64,000 nucleotides of DNA from Lachnospiraceae bacterium (lineage in GTDB: Bacteria; Bacillota; Clostridia; Lachnospirales; Lachnospiraceae), in contig CAJTGD010000003.1 of the NCBI GenBank assembly GCA_910575475.1, positions 1 through 64,000 on the forward strand, given 5' to 3'. Positions within the stretch are counted from its first letter, which is position 1. Every line of letters begins with the position of its first letter. A model generated the notes under the pieces. It was not told the DNA's origin. It searched no databases and saw only the letters and a program-made list of their open reading frames with translations. A program made the position numbers and the translations under genes. Below are positions 50,687 to 60,129 of the stretch, piece by piece.

Positions 50687-51550
50687 TCAGGCTTTTCCAA
50701 CAGAACCGAATAATTCCATCTTTTCTTTTACTGTCGCCTGGATTGCGTCAAAGCCCGGCTTCAAAAGCTTACGCGGATCAAATCCCTTGCCTTCCAGGTC
50801 TTTTCCTGCTTCTACATATTCTCTTGTTGCTGCCGCAAAGGAAAGCTGGCACTCTGTATTTACATTGATCTTCGCAACGCCGAGAGAGATTGCCTTCTTG
50901 ATCATGTCAGCCGGGATTCCTGTACCGCCGTGAAGCACCAGAGGCATGTCCCCTGTCAGCTTCTGGATGGCGTCCAGAGTCTCAAAGCTTAAGCCTTCCC
51001 AGTTTGCCGGATATTTTCCGTGGATGTTGCCGATACCTGCCGCCAGGAAGTCGATTCCAAGGTCAGCGATCCTCTTGCACTCTTCCGGATCCGCGCACTC
51101 GCCCTTGCCGATCACGCCGTCTTCTTCTCCGCCGATCGCGCCGACTTCTGCTTCCAGGGACATTCCCTTTTCATTGACGATCTTAACCAGCTCTTTTGTC
51201 TTCTCTACGTTCTCTTCGATTGGGAAATGGGAACCGTCAAACATAATGGATGAGAAGCCTGCTTCGATACACTTCATACATCCGTCGTAGCTGCCGTGAT
51301 CCAGATGCAGAGCAACCGGAACCGTGATCTTCAGCTCTTCCAGCATGCCGTTAACCATGCCGACTACTGTCTTGTATCCTGCCATGTACTTGCCTGCGCC
51401 CTCAGACACACCAAGGATAACCGGGGACTTGCACTCTTCTGCTGTCAGAAGGATGGCCTTTGTCCATTCCAGGTTGTTGATGTTGAACTGTCCAACCGCA
51501 TAGTGGCCTGCTTTTGCTTTTTGAAGCATTTCTTTTGCTGATACTAACAT
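50687..51550 (-). CDS. fba: Class II fructose-bisphosphate aldolase
   Basis: A 287-residue zinc aldolase of glycolysis (MLVSAKEMLQKAKAGHYAVG at the start). Zinc and substrate motifs are VALHLDHGSYDGC (His about 83), NIHGKYPANW and PLVLHGGTGIP. ATG 51550 follows GGAGGAAAGTTATT. It stands alone between glnN and an asparagine synthase-like gene. Confidence 0.95.
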   Translation of the reverse strand: MLVSAKEMLQKAKAGHYAVGQFNINNLEWTKAILLTAEECKSPVILGVSEGAGKYMAGYKTVVGMVNGMLEELKITVPVALHLDHGSYDGCMKCIEAGFSSIMFDGSHFPIEENVEKTKELVKIVNEKGMSLEAEVGAIGGEEDGVIGKGECADPEECKRIADLGIDFLAAGIGNIHGKYPANWEGLSFETLDAIQKLTGDMPLVLHGGTGIPADMIKKAISLGVAKINVNTECQLSFAAATREYVEAGKDLEGKGFDPRKLLKPGFDAIQATVKEKMELFGSVGKA

Positions 51551-51656
51551 AATAACTTTCCTCCAATTCTCCCACCCCGCCGCTTTTATGCGGCGGGAAT
51601 ATTTTTAACTCTTGTACCATTATATCCCATTATCAAAAAAAAGACAATCTTAAATT

Positions 51657-53195
51657 TTACCGCTTCACAAAATATTCCTCATACCACACAAGAAACGTAT
51701 AGATCGTCCAAACCTTCCTCCAGTTGTCCGAATTGCCCCCTATGTAGTCCTCAAAAATCGCCTGGATCTCCTCCACATGGAAGAACATCTCCGCAATCTC
51801 ACTCTGGAAGAGTCTCCGCACATCCTGATTATACCGGTCGTCTGCCATCCAGATGCGGATGGGTACGATGAAGCCCAGCTTCTTGCGGAAAGCGATCTCC
51901 TCCGGCAGCACCTTTGCGGCCGCGGTGCGGAACGCCACCTTGTTCTGCTCTTCGTTCACCTTGTACCGGGAGGGCATCCTGGACGCAATGTCGAAGATCC
52001 GCATGTCGGTGAGAGGCATCCGGATCTCCAGACCTGCCGCCGTGCTCATCTTGTCCACATTGAGATAAATGTCCCCTTCCAGCCAGATCTGAATATCGAT
52101 ATCTGACATTTTAGAAAGCGGGTCAAGCCCTTCAATCTCTTCATAGATCTCCCTTACCAGATTGATGGGTAGGTTCGTTTCATCATACCGCTTCAGAATC
52201 CGTTTCTTCTCGTCTTCCTTCATAATATTAGTGTTGCCCACATAAAAGGTCTTGAGATTCTCCCCGTAGCGCTCCGCATTGCGGTACATATTGTAGCCGC
52301 CGAAAAATTCATCCGCCCCTTCCCCGGAATAGCACAGCTTCGTGTGCTTCGCTGTATCCTGGCAGGCGATGGCAAACACGATGGCCGAAGCATCCCCCAA
52401 AGGCTGCTCCATATGGTACATGACATAAGGCACGATACCGAAATACTGGTCAGGCGTAATCAGGCTGCGGAAACACTCCCGGCCCAGAATCCTTCCCGTC
52501 TCCGCCGCCAGCCTGGACTCGTCGAAGCGTTCCTCCGCATAGCCGCAGGTATCTGCCGTCTTCGCGTCGGACATGGCCAGCACATAAGAAGAGTCCACAC
52601 CGCCGGACAGGAAAGATTCTGCCGTCTCGTCCTTTGCTTTCACCTCCGGCATGATCTGCCCGATGGTGCTGTGGATTTCATCCGCCCAGTCCTCCAGTGA
52701 CTTGCTCTCATCCGGATGAAAGCTCGGCGTCCAGTAGCGCTCCACCGTAACCTTTCCGTCTTTCCAGATCAGATACCGCCCGGGCAGCAGCTTTTTCACA
52801 CCCTTAAAAAATGTATCCTCTCCTGCGCCGTAGGTCAGAGTCAGGTAGATCTGCAGCATATCCTCGTTAAGTTCCTTCACAAATCCTGGCTGTTCCATGA
52901 TCCTTCGGATCGTTGTGCCATAGAGCAGCCTTCCGTCCTCTGTCTGATAGTAATAGAAAGGCTTCGTCCCGAACTGGTCCCGGAGACAGAACAGAGTCTC
53001 TTCCTCCTCATCCCACAGCGCAAACGCAAACATCCCGTACATGTGGTCTGCCATCCGGCATCCCCATGCTTTGTATGCTCCTGCCAGAATCGCCTCCTCC
53101 CGCTCCCCGCGGGACAGAGAAGGATCAATGTCCAGTTCCCCGCACAGCGCTTCCCAATTCCGGATATGGCCTCTGTATTCTTTTACTTTTATCAT
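51657..53195 (-). CDS. Asparagine synthase family protein lacking the Cys2 glutaminase start
   Basis: A 512-residue protein. The C-terminal synthetase domain is complete: P-loop [18 protein letters not shown] (about residue 195) and YSGEGADEFFGGYNMYR. The N-terminal part begins MIKVKEYRGHIRNWEALCGE, which aligns with the middle of an AsnB glutaminase domain; the first 60 residues with the nucleophilic Cys are missing. ATG 53195 has GAGGAGAGG ahead, so the short start looks real. It could use ammonia directly or adenylate another acid. It follows nagA by 165 bp. Confidence 0.75.
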   Translation of the reverse strand: MIKVKEYRGHIRNWEALCGELDIDPSLSRGEREEAILAGAYKAWGCRMADHMYGMFAFALWDEEEETLFCLRDQFGTKPFYYYQTEDGRLLYGTTIRRIMEQPGFVKELNEDMLQIYLTLTYGAGEDTFFKGVKKLLPGRYLIWKDGKVTVERYWTPSFHPDESKSLEDWADEIHSTIGQIMPEVKAKDETAESFLSGGVDSSYVLAMSDAKTADTCGYAEERFDESRLAAETGRILGRECFRSLITPDQYFGIVPYVMYHMEQPLGDASAIVFAIACQDTAKHTKLCYSGEGADEFFGGYNMYRNAERYGENLKTFYVGNTNIMKEDEKKRILKRYDETNLPINLVREIYEEIEGLDPLSKMSDIDIQIWLEGDIYLNVDKMSTAAGLEIRMPLTDMRIFDIASRMPSRYKVNEEQNKVAFRTAAAKVLPEEIAFRKKLGFIVPIRIWMADDRYNQDVRRLFQSEIAEMFFHVEEIQAIFEDYIGGNSDNWRKVWTIYTFLVWYEEYFVKR

Positions 53196-53360
53196 TGTCG
53201 TACCTCTCCTCTTCTTTTGTCAGAACTTCCCCGTCTGCCCAGCAAATACCTCCGGCAAAGCTGTCTGGTACTATCGGTTCTATCTGATTTGCTTTCAGCA
53301 CAGTAAGGAACTGCCATGAAATCACATTCCATGACAGTCCCTTACTGCTGCAAAGCCTGA

Positions 53361-54506
53361 TCATTTCACAAGCTTTCTTCCATTTATATATACAGCCTTC
53401 ACCTGCAGGTCCTTATCCAGCAGGACCAGGTCCGCATCCTTTCCCGGCGTGATGCTTCCGCACCGGTCATAAATCCCGATCTCCCGGGCCGGATTGGCCG
53501 TTGCGCAGCCTACCGCCGTCTCCAGCGGGATCTCCATATCCAGGACCGCCCTGCGCAGGCATCCCATCAGGTTCGTCGCGGAACCGGCAATGGTCCCGTC
53601 GGCCAGGGTTGCTTTCGCGCCCTTCACATACACATCCTGCCCGCCCAGTGTATACTCTCCATCGGTCAGCCCGGTAGCACGCATACTGTCGCTGATCAGG
53701 ATCACCCGCTCTGCCCCGAACATCTCGAAAGTCGCGCGCACCACGGCAGGATGGATATGGATGCCGTCGCAGATCAGCTCCACATGGCAGTTTTCTGCAT
53801 CCCGCGCGGCGCCGATCACTCCCGGGTCCCGGTGGTTCAGAGGCGGCATGGCATTGTACAGATGGGTCACATGGCTGGCCCCCCTTGCCAATGCTTCCGA
53901 CGCGGTATCATAATCCGCCGTCGTGTGCGCAATCGAAATGACCGTCTCATCCTTTACCTGGTCAATAAATTCCATTGCGCCTTCTGTCTCCGGCGCAATA
54001 TCTACCAGACGGATGAGACCGCCGGATTCTTCCTGCAGCTTCCGGTACAGCGGCACACTGCAGGGACGGATATGATCCGCAGCCTGTGCGCCTTTCTTTT
54101 TTGCACTGATAAACGGGCCTTCCATATTGATGCCCACCAGCTTCGCTCTGCCTTCTTCTCCTGCACCTGATTTTTCCTGCTTCCGGTAATCTCCTGCCGT
54201 ACTCATGATCTCATGAAGCTGCTTCTCTTCCAGCGTCATCGTAGCGGGGCAGATCGACGTGATACCACTGGAAGCCTCATACTCTGCCATCCGTCCGATG
54301 GCCTCCCCAGACGCGTCGCAGAAATCATCCCCCACGCATCCGTGAAAATGGATATCTATAAGCCCCGGAATGGCAAAGCAGCCTTCGCCGTCCACCGTCT
54401 CATCGTTTCCTGACGCTTCGGCCGCAAACTGTCCTTCTTTTATATAGATTTCACCTTCTGTAAAAACCTGGTCTTCTCCATATACCAATACATTTTTTAT
54501 TACCAT
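53361..54506 (-). CDS. nagA: N-acetylglucosamine-6-phosphate deacetylase
   Basis: A 381-residue amidohydrolase. Metal and catalytic motifs are IDIHFHGCVGDDF (HxH, about residue 55), EGPFISAKKKGAQ, ISIAHTTADYDTA, VTHLYNAMPP and ISDSMRATG. It removes acetate from GlcNAc-6-P, producing the nagB substrate. ATG 54506 follows GATGAGGCATAGAAG. Part of the nagB-nagA amino-sugar pathway, same strand. Confidence 0.93.
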   Translation of the reverse strand: MVIKNVLVYGEDQVFTEGEIYIKEGQFAAEASGNDETVDGEGCFAIPGLIDIHFHGCVGDDFCDASGEAIGRMAEYEASSGITSICPATMTLEEKQLHEIMSTAGDYRKQEKSGAGEEGRAKLVGINMEGPFISAKKKGAQAADHIRPCSVPLYRKLQEESGGLIRLVDIAPETEGAMEFIDQVKDETVISIAHTTADYDTASEALARGASHVTHLYNAMPPLNHRDPGVIGAARDAENCHVELICDGIHIHPAVVRATFEMFGAERVILISDSMRATGLTDGEYTLGGQDVYVKGAKATLADGTIAGSATNLMGCLRRAVLDMEIPLETAVGCATANPAREIGIYDRCGSITPGKDADLVLLDKDLQVKAVYINGRKLVK

Positions 54507-54603
54507 CTTCTATGCCTCATCACTTTCCCATAATCTATCTGCCGCGGCGGCGCAAAGCCATGATAGGTCCGTCTCCGCCGCAGGCAGCTTGAAACACAGG
54601 CTC

Positions 54604-55335
54604 TTATTTGCACAGCACCCGAAGCGCCGCCTCGTCCGCAACCACGGTCACATCCTGATGCATCTGCAGGATGGATGCCGGTACTTCCGGTGTCACATCC
54701 CCTGAAAATGCCTTGGCAACGATCTCCGCCTTGTCCTCTCCGCTGACAACCACCAGGATCTTCTTTGCCTTCATGATCGTTCCGATTCCCATCGTGTAAG
54801 CCTGCTTCGGCACCTCATCCGCAGACGCAAAGAAGCGCTTGTTGGCTTCGATCGTGCTTTCGGTCAGGTCTACGCAGTGAGTAGCCTTCTCAAATACAGG
54901 CGCAGGCTCATTGAATCCGATATGGCCGTTATGGCCCAGTCCCAGAAGCTGCAGGTCCGCACCGCCCAGGCTGTCGATCAGCGCTTCATATCTTTTGCAT
55001 TCCTTCTCGGAATCTGGCTCCATACCATTGGGCACATTGGTACATTCCGGACGGATGTTCACATGATTGAACAGATGGTCATGCATAAAATAATAATAGC
55101 TCTGATCATTTTCCCGGTTCAGTCCCTTATACTCGTCCAGGTTCACGGTCGAAATCTTTGAAAAATCCAGATCTCCTTTGTTGTACCACTCCACAAGCTG
55201 CTCATACAGCCCGATCGGTGTAGAGCCTGTAGCCAGCCCCAATACGCTGTCCGGCTTCATAATGATCTGTGCGGAGATGATATTCGCCGCCTTCCTGCTC
55301 ATGTCCTTGTAGTCAGTCGCCTTAATAATTCTCAT
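54604..55335 (-). CDS. nagB: Glucosamine-6-phosphate deaminase
   Basis: A 243-residue isomerase-deaminase converting GlcN-6-P to fructose-6-P and ammonia. Motifs: VLGLATGSTPIGLYEQL, STVNLDEYKGL (catalytic Asp) and GLGHNGHIGFNEP (His). ATG 55335 follows GAGGAGGCTGACAAC. It lies 97 bp before nagA in transcription order and they are probably one operon feeding glycolysis. Confidence 0.95.
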   Translation of the reverse strand: MRIIKATDYKDMSRKAANIISAQIIMKPDSVLGLATGSTPIGLYEQLVEWYNKGDLDFSKISTVNLDEYKGLNRENDQSYYYFMHDHLFNHVNIRPECTNVPNGMEPDSEKECKRYEALIDSLGGADLQLLGLGHNGHIGFNEPAPVFEKATHCVDLTESTIEANKRFFASADEVPKQAYTMGIGTIMKAKKILVVVSGEDKAEIVAKAFSGDVTPEVPASILQMHQDVTVVADEAALRVLCK

Positions 55336-55518
55336 GTTGTCAGCCTCCTCATTCTATATTGCTGAATCCGTAACTGTTACCATGCCATGCCCGGGCCGGA
55401 CAGTCACCTTAATTCTGATAGTTCCATACTACCAAATGAATGTAGGAATGTAAACCATTTCTACCAAACAATTCCAGAAAGAATCTAAAATCAATTTGCA
55501 TAAAAAACAAATTTATGC

Positions 55519-55547
55519 TTGCACTATTGGAAATCATGTGCTATAAT
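55519..55547 (+). promoter_or_regulatory. tRNA-Glu promoter
   Basis: TTGCAC (55,519-55,524), 17-bp spacer, extended -10 TGC-TATAAT (55,542-55,547). The region 55,336-55,518 is AT-rich and holds the nagB promoter on the other strand; no gene is seen. Confidence 0.75.
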
Positions 55548-55602
55548 CAATCTTGCTTGTGATGCAGAAGTGTTATAAAAGTCGGAAGCATCCGCAGAGC
55601 AT

Positions 55603-55674
55603 GGCTCCATGGTCAAGCGGTTAAGACGCTAGCCTCTCACGCTGGAATCAGGGGTTCGATTCCCCTTGGAGTCA
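55603..55674 (+). tRNA. tRNA-Glu (anticodon CTC)
   Basis: A 72-base cloverleaf: acceptor GGCTCCA/TGGAGTC, D arm GTC..GAC, anticodon stem CTAGC/GCTGG with loop CTCTCAC (CTC, reads GAG), T arm AGGGG-TTCGATT-CCCCT. A terminator AAGCTTCG/CGGAGCTT with T run follows at about 55,687-55,725. Confidence 0.92.
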
Positions 55675-55861
55675 TTATTATTACCCAAAGCTTCGTTGAT
55701 TATACGGAGCTTTTTTTATTTTTTCCTTCGAGAATCTAATAACCCGCATGCTTGCAGCGGGATGGTTCTTTTTTTCTGAGAAAGTGAAACCATTGAGGTT
55801 TGCGGCGCAACCGCGCAAAAAACAGCGGTGCGCAAAGCCCCGCTGTTTTTCATACCTTTTA

Positions 55862-56824
55862 TTAAATTTCCAGTCCTTCTTCCTCTTTGATCTTCTCCAG
55901 CAGCTCTTCCTTCTTTTCCTCCAGATGCGCTTTGGTATCTTCCTTGACCATAATCAGAAGGCCCTGCTTCTTATTGAGAATTGTCACGCTATCGTGCTCC
56001 CCGCCGAATTCACCGTCCAGCGTCCACGGGATCTCCTCAATCGACTCAAAATGAATCTCGCCGGAACGGAAGGAATATACATGATTGGAATCGATCTGCT
56101 TGATCACCAGCGACGCAATGATCTCATTCAAGGCGATCGGATTCTTCGGTGTCTTGATCAGCGTCACCTCAAACAGTCCGTCGTCAAATATGACATCCTT
56201 TCCGATGATCCCCTTAAATCCTCCTACCGACCGGGAGTTCGTCACCATGCCGAACATGAAATCGTCCTCAATCACCTCTCCGTCATGCTCCACCCGAACA
56301 TGGTATGACGGAATATTAAAGATCTGCTTAGAGCCTTCCAGGATATATGCCAGATGCCCCAGCACGTTTTTCATACTTTGCTTCGTCCCATAGGATACAT
56401 CCGTAAACAAGCCGAATGCCGCAATATAAACAAAATAATCGTCATTAAATTTTCCCACATCGCAGGGATACGGCACTCCGTTCACCGCTACATCCGCCGC
56501 CTCCAGAATATTGCTGGAAATGTGCAGACTGTGCGCGAAGTCATTGGTCGTACCGGCCGGAATATATCCGATGGGCACATGTCCTCCCCGCTTGGAAACC
56601 CCTGTCACCACCTCATCCAGCGTCCCATCCCCGCCGCTGCATACAATGATGTCATACTTCTCCGTATAAGTGACCGTTTTCGCCAATGCGTCGTGATAGC
56701 ACTGGGTCGGATATGTGGTAACATCATAGCCGCCCTTTACTAGGATATCGATCACATCCGCAAGCTTCGGTTTTAATACACCGGTCCCTGCATTCGGATT
56801 ATAAATAAACAGCATTTTCTTCAT
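55862..56824 (-). CDS. Diacylglycerol kinase-family lipid kinase
   Basis: A 320-residue DagK/YegS-type kinase. The catalytic domain starts MKKMLFIYNPNAGTG and has the nucleotide motif VCSGGDGTLDEVVTG (about residue 70); the C-terminal beta domain contains GMVTNSRSVGGF. It phosphorylates diacylglycerol or a related lipid at the membrane. ATG 56824 is preferred over 56,851, with GGAGA ahead. It follows the crh-like/whiA cluster after 105 bp. Confidence 0.88.
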   Translation of the reverse strand: MKKMLFIYNPNAGTGVLKPKLADVIDILVKGGYDVTTYPTQCYHDALAKTVTYTEKYDIIVCSGGDGTLDEVVTGVSKRGGHVPIGYIPAGTTNDFAHSLHISSNILEAADVAVNGVPYPCDVGKFNDDYFVYIAAFGLFTDVSYGTKQSMKNVLGHLAYILEGSKQIFNIPSYHVRVEHDGEVIEDDFMFGMVTNSRSVGGFKGIIGKDVIFDDGLFEVTLIKTPKNPIALNEIIASLVIKQIDSNHVYSFRSGEIHFESIEEIPWTLDGEFGGEHDSVTILNKKQGLLIMVKEDTKAHLEEKKEELLEKIKEEEGLEI

Positions 56825-56929
56825 AATTCTTACATCTCCCCATACAGGCAAAACTCCGATTCTGTCATGCCCTGTTACAAAAAATATGAACTTACAGACA
56901 GAATTTTATGCCCGGAAAACACTATGAAA

Positions 56930-57187
56930 TTATTTTGATGTCATAAAGAATGTCTTGATCCCCTCTGCTGCTTTTTCTTCATCTTCTCCCTCTGTGAAGA
57001 TCGTAACCTCCTCCCCTTCTGAAAGGCTCAGACTCATCATCCCCATAATACTCTTGGCATTGATGCTTTTGTCTTCTACCTTGATATACACCTTACTTGC
57101 ATACTGGCTTGCTTCCTGTACCAATAATGCGATCGGTCTTCCGTCAAGCCCCTTTTCCTGTCTTACGACAACTGGCATTTCAATCAT
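56930..57187 (-). CDS. Crh/HPr-like protein with Asp in place of the active His
   Basis: An 85-residue HPr-fold protein. The GLHARP loop reads GLDGRPIA, so the phospho-accepting His15 is Asp, as Crh has Gln. The regulatory Ser46 motif is intact (NAKSIMGMMSLSLSEGE). It follows whiA with a 4-bp overlap, the same position as crh in Bacillus. It is probably a catabolite-control cofactor rather than a sugar-transport protein. ATG 57187 follows AAGGAGGATCAGGACT. Confidence 0.85.
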   Translation of the reverse strand: MIEMPVVVRQEKGLDGRPIALLVQEASQYASKVYIKVEDKSINAKSIMGMMSLSLSEGEEVTIFTEGEDEEKAAEGIKTFFMTSK

Positions 57188-58146
57188 AGTCCTGATCCTC
57201 CTTGTTCTTGTTTCACTTTTTCTGCCAATTCCTCCAGCTTTCGAAGTCTGTGATTCACTCCAGATTTCCCGACTGGCGGAGACAAGATTCCCCCCAGCTC
57301 TTTCAGTGATGCGTCCGGATGGGACAGACGGGCGAGCGCCACCTCTTCCAGTCCTTCCGGCAGTTTTTCAAAACCGATAGTGTCGCGCAAGTATGTAATA
57401 TTCTCCATCTGCCTCACCGCAGCGGAGACGGTTTTGTTAATGTTTGCAGTTTCACAGTTTACCTTACGATTCACCGTGTTGCGCATCTCCTTCAAAATCC
57501 GGACATTCTCCAGTTCCATCAAAGAGACATGCGCTTCCATGACATTCAGGATATCTACAATCTGAGACCCTTCCTTGAGATACACGACGTATGACTTCTT
57601 TCTCGTCACGATCTTGGCGTCCATCGAAAAGCTGCAGATCAGCTTCTGAATCTGTACCGCCATCGCTTCCGCCCCGCAGACGATTTCAAAATGGTAGGAC
57701 TTCGCCGGGTCGCTCATCGAGCCTGCAGCCAGAAAGGCTCCCCGGATAAATGCCCGCCTGCAGCAGGTCTGCTGGACCACGATCGGATTCGCGATACGCA
57801 CCTCGTCAAACGCCCTCTCAGGCTCGTCGATCAGCTTCGCCGCCTGAAGGATCCGCAGTGCGTCGACATGGCGCCTGACGATCACTGCATAGACGACGCT
57901 CTTCTTCGTCATGTTCTTCCGAATTGAGATATCAGCATCTATATTAAATGTTTTTTCGATCAATGTAAAGACTTTTCTTGCAACAGCCTGATTTTCCGTG
58001 TGGATTTTTAAACGGTACCGGTTCCCGCTGTCTATGGAAATCGAACCGCAAATACTCAGCAAAGCCGCTAATTCCGCGATCTGGCAGTGTCTGGCCGGGC
58101 TCAGGCTCCTGGAAAGTTCTTCCTTTACGTTCCCAGAAAATGACAT
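57184..58146 (-). CDS. whiA: WhiA, LAGLIDADG-like DNA-binding regulator
   Basis: A 320-residue WhiA protein. The N-terminal two-thirds is the degenerate homing-endonuclease fold (SFSGNVKEELSRSLSPARHC, then FIRGAFLAAGSMSDPAKSYH); the C-terminal HTH contains LAELSHPDASLKELG-like ALARLSHPDASLKELGGILS. WhiA affects cell division and chromosome segregation in Gram-positives. ATG 58146 follows AAGGGGAC. The cluster murB-rapZ-whiA-HPr lacks yvcK, which normally sits between rapZ and whiA in Bacillus. Confidence 0.95.
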   Translation of the reverse strand: MSFSGNVKEELSRSLSPARHCQIAELAALLSICGSISIDSGNRYRLKIHTENQAVARKVFTLIEKTFNIDADISIRKNMTKKSVVYAVIVRRHVDALRILQAAKLIDEPERAFDEVRIANPIVVQQTCCRRAFIRGAFLAAGSMSDPAKSYHFEIVCGAEAMAVQIQKLICSFSMDAKIVTRKKSYVVYLKEGSQIVDILNVMEAHVSLMELENVRILKEMRNTVNRKVNCETANINKTVSAAVRQMENITYLRDTIGFEKLPEGLEEVALARLSHPDASLKELGGILSPPVGKSGVNHRLRKLEELAEKVKQEQGGSGL

Positions 58147-58161
58147 GTCCCCTTCCGCCTT

Positions 58162-59049
58162 TCAGTGTGCTTTTACGATGGCATCCTTTTCAATGTCCCT
58201 GTGTTCGATCCGCACACCATAATTTTCTTTCTTTTCCATATGCCGGTACAGGACATTTGCCAGTGTAACGGAACGATGCTTCCCTCCGGTACATCCGATT
58301 CCGATCACAAGCTGGTTCTTTCCCTCCAGAATATAATTCGGAAGCAGGAAATCCATAAGTTCCTCCAGCTTCTCCACAAAAGTCTGCGCCCGTTCATTGT
58401 CCAGGACATACTCCTGTACCTCCCGGTCATTCCCTGTCTTTTCCTTCAGACCTTCTATATAGTAAGGATTGGGCAGGAAACGTACATCAAAGACCAGGTC
58501 CGCGTCCTGCGGGATCCCATATTTGAAGCCGAAGGACATCACGGAAATGTACAGGTTTTTGAATTCCTTTCCTTCCACAAAGATCTTTTCCAGCTCCTGC
58601 TTCAATTCCCTGGTCAGCATCTTGCTTGTATCCAGTATATACGTGGCGCGCATTTTTAAGAACGCGATCCGTTCCCGTTCTTTCGCAATCCCGATATCCA
58701 CCCTGCCGATACCGCCCAGGGGATGCTGCCTGCGTGTCTCCTTGTATCGTTTGACAAGTACGTTGTCCCTTGCATCTAAAAACAAGATCTCATACTGGAT
58801 CCCCTGATCGTCCATATGGGAGAGCTGCTCTTCGATCCCGTCCAGTGCCTGGCCGTTCCGAATGTCCACCCCCAGCGCCGCCTGGCTGATCTCCGCATCC
58901 GGCAGCATCAGCATCTCCGCAAACTTCGGCATCAGCTGGATGGGAAGGTTATCCACACAGAAATATCCCATGTCCTCCAGCATCTTCAGCGCGGTGGACT
59001 TCCCGGCCCCCGACATCCCCGTTACTATGACAAATCTCATCCGCCCCAT
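58162..59049 (-). CDS. rapZ: RapZ/YvcJ nucleotide-binding protein
   Basis: A 295-residue protein with the P-loop VTGMSGAGKST at the N-terminus and the C-terminal block IGIGCTGGKHRSVTLANVLY. RapZ binds GlmZ small RNA in E. coli; in Gram-positives it hydrolyses GTP and its target is unclear. ATG 59049 has AAAGGA six bases ahead; ATG 59052 and 59040 are also in frame. It lies between murB and whiA. Confidence 0.93.
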   Translation of the reverse strand: MGRMRFVIVTGMSGAGKSTALKMLEDMGYFCVDNLPIQLMPKFAEMLMLPDAEISQAALGVDIRNGQALDGIEEQLSHMDDQGIQYEILFLDARDNVLVKRYKETRRQHPLGGIGRVDIGIAKERERIAFLKMRATYILDTSKMLTRELKQELEKIFVEGKEFKNLYISVMSFGFKYGIPQDADLVFDVRFLPNPYYIEGLKEKTGNDREVQEYVLDNERAQTFVEKLEELMDFLLPNYILEGKNQLVIGIGCTGGKHRSVTLANVLYRHMEKKENYGVRIEHRDIEKDAIVKAH

Positions 59050-59071
59050 CATCCGTCCTTTCCGCTAACGA

Positions 59072-59977
59072 CTAAAATTCTCCGATCAGCTTCACTTCCG
59101 GCTCCAGCCGGACTCCGAACTGCGCATAGACCTTTTCGGATACCTGCTCCATCAGAGAGCGGATATCCATTGCCGTAGCCTGGTCCTTATTGATCACGAA
59201 CCCGCAGTGCTTCTCCGACACCTGGGCTCCGCCCACCTGGAATCCTCTCAGGCCCGCGTCCTGAATGAGCTTCCCTGCGAAATACCCCTCCGGCCGTTTG
59301 AACGTACTTCCGGCGCTGGGATATTCCAGAGGCTGCTTGGAGGTACGCAGAAATTTCAGTTCCTCCATACGGCTCTGGATCGCCGGCGGATCCCCTGGCT
59401 CCAACTGGATGGACGCGCTGAGGATCACACCGCCGTTCCTGGAAAATACACTGCTCCGGTAGCCCAGTTCCATCTCTTCCGCCAGAACATCCTCGATCTC
59501 TCCAGACGCATTCAGAATCTGGGCCTGAATCAACACCTGCTTCATCTCCCCGCCGTAAGCCCCGGCGTTCATCATCGCCGCGCCCCCCAGCGACCCGGGG
59601 ATCCCGGAAGCAAATTCAAACCCGGTCAGCCCTTTTGCCTGGGCCTCTGCCGCAATTTTTGACAAAAGTGCTCCGGCCTGGGCCTGGATCACGGTATCCT
59701 GGATCCGGATCCGGTTCATCTTTTTGCAGATCTGCAGGATCACTCCCCGATAACCCCGATCCCCTACCAGAAGGTTGCTGCCGTTTCCCATAATATAGCG
59801 CGGAACTTGCGCCTCCTTCAAGAGAGACAGGGTCTTACGGACCTGCCCTTCCTTCTCAGGCGTCACAAAGAAATCCGCCGGACCGCCTGCCCGGAACGTG
59901 GTATGCCTGCTCATCGGCTCTTTTGTAAATACATTCTCTTCTCCCAGTATCCCGCATAATTCCTGATACAAATCCAT
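59072..59977 (-). CDS. murB: UDP-N-acetylenolpyruvoylglucosamine reductase
   Basis: A 301-residue FAD enzyme of peptidoglycan synthesis. FAD motifs TTFRAGGPADFFVTPE and GNGSNLLVGD, the catalytic PSAGSTFKRPEG region (Ser) and the terminal EPEVKLIGEF are present, as in type IIb MurB. ATG 59977 follows GGAGACGGTAT. Its promoter (TTGAAT, 17-bp spacer, TATATT at 60,051-60,023 on the minus strand) is divergent from that of the CNNM transporter. Confidence 0.95.
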   Translation of the reverse strand: MDLYQELCGILGEENVFTKEPMSRHTTFRAGGPADFFVTPEKEGQVRKTLSLLKEAQVPRYIMGNGSNLLVGDRGYRGVILQICKKMNRIRIQDTVIQAQAGALLSKIAAEAQAKGLTGFEFASGIPGSLGGAAMMNAGAYGGEMKQVLIQAQILNASGEIEDVLAEEMELGYRSSVFSRNGGVILSASIQLEPGDPPAIQSRMEELKFLRTSKQPLEYPSAGSTFKRPEGYFAGKLIQDAGLRGFQVGGAQVSEKHCGFVINKDQATAMDIRSLMEQVSEKVYAQFGVRLEPEVKLIGEF

Positions 59978-60052
59978 ATACCGTCTCCATTCATTTTTCT
60001 AATAGCTTTCTCTGTTAAATTTAATATACAATAAAACGGATTGAAATTCAAC

Positions 60053-60081
60053 TTGCAAATTTCGCCGGAATGATGTATAGT
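60053..60081 (+). promoter_or_regulatory. Promoter of the CNNM/CorC gene
   Basis: TTGCAA (60,053-60,058), 17-bp spacer, TATAGT (60,076-60,081). It lies back to back with the murB promoter. Confidence 0.6.
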
Positions 60082-60129
60082 AATCTGGTATACTCGTCAA
60101 GTTCAAAGTAAAAGGAGTTGAAGATATCA

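Noticed and set aside
53125..53364. A 79-codon minus-strand frame between nagA and the asparagine synthase gene
   Set aside because: Overlaps the synthase start in another frame and does not supply the missing glutaminase N-terminus.
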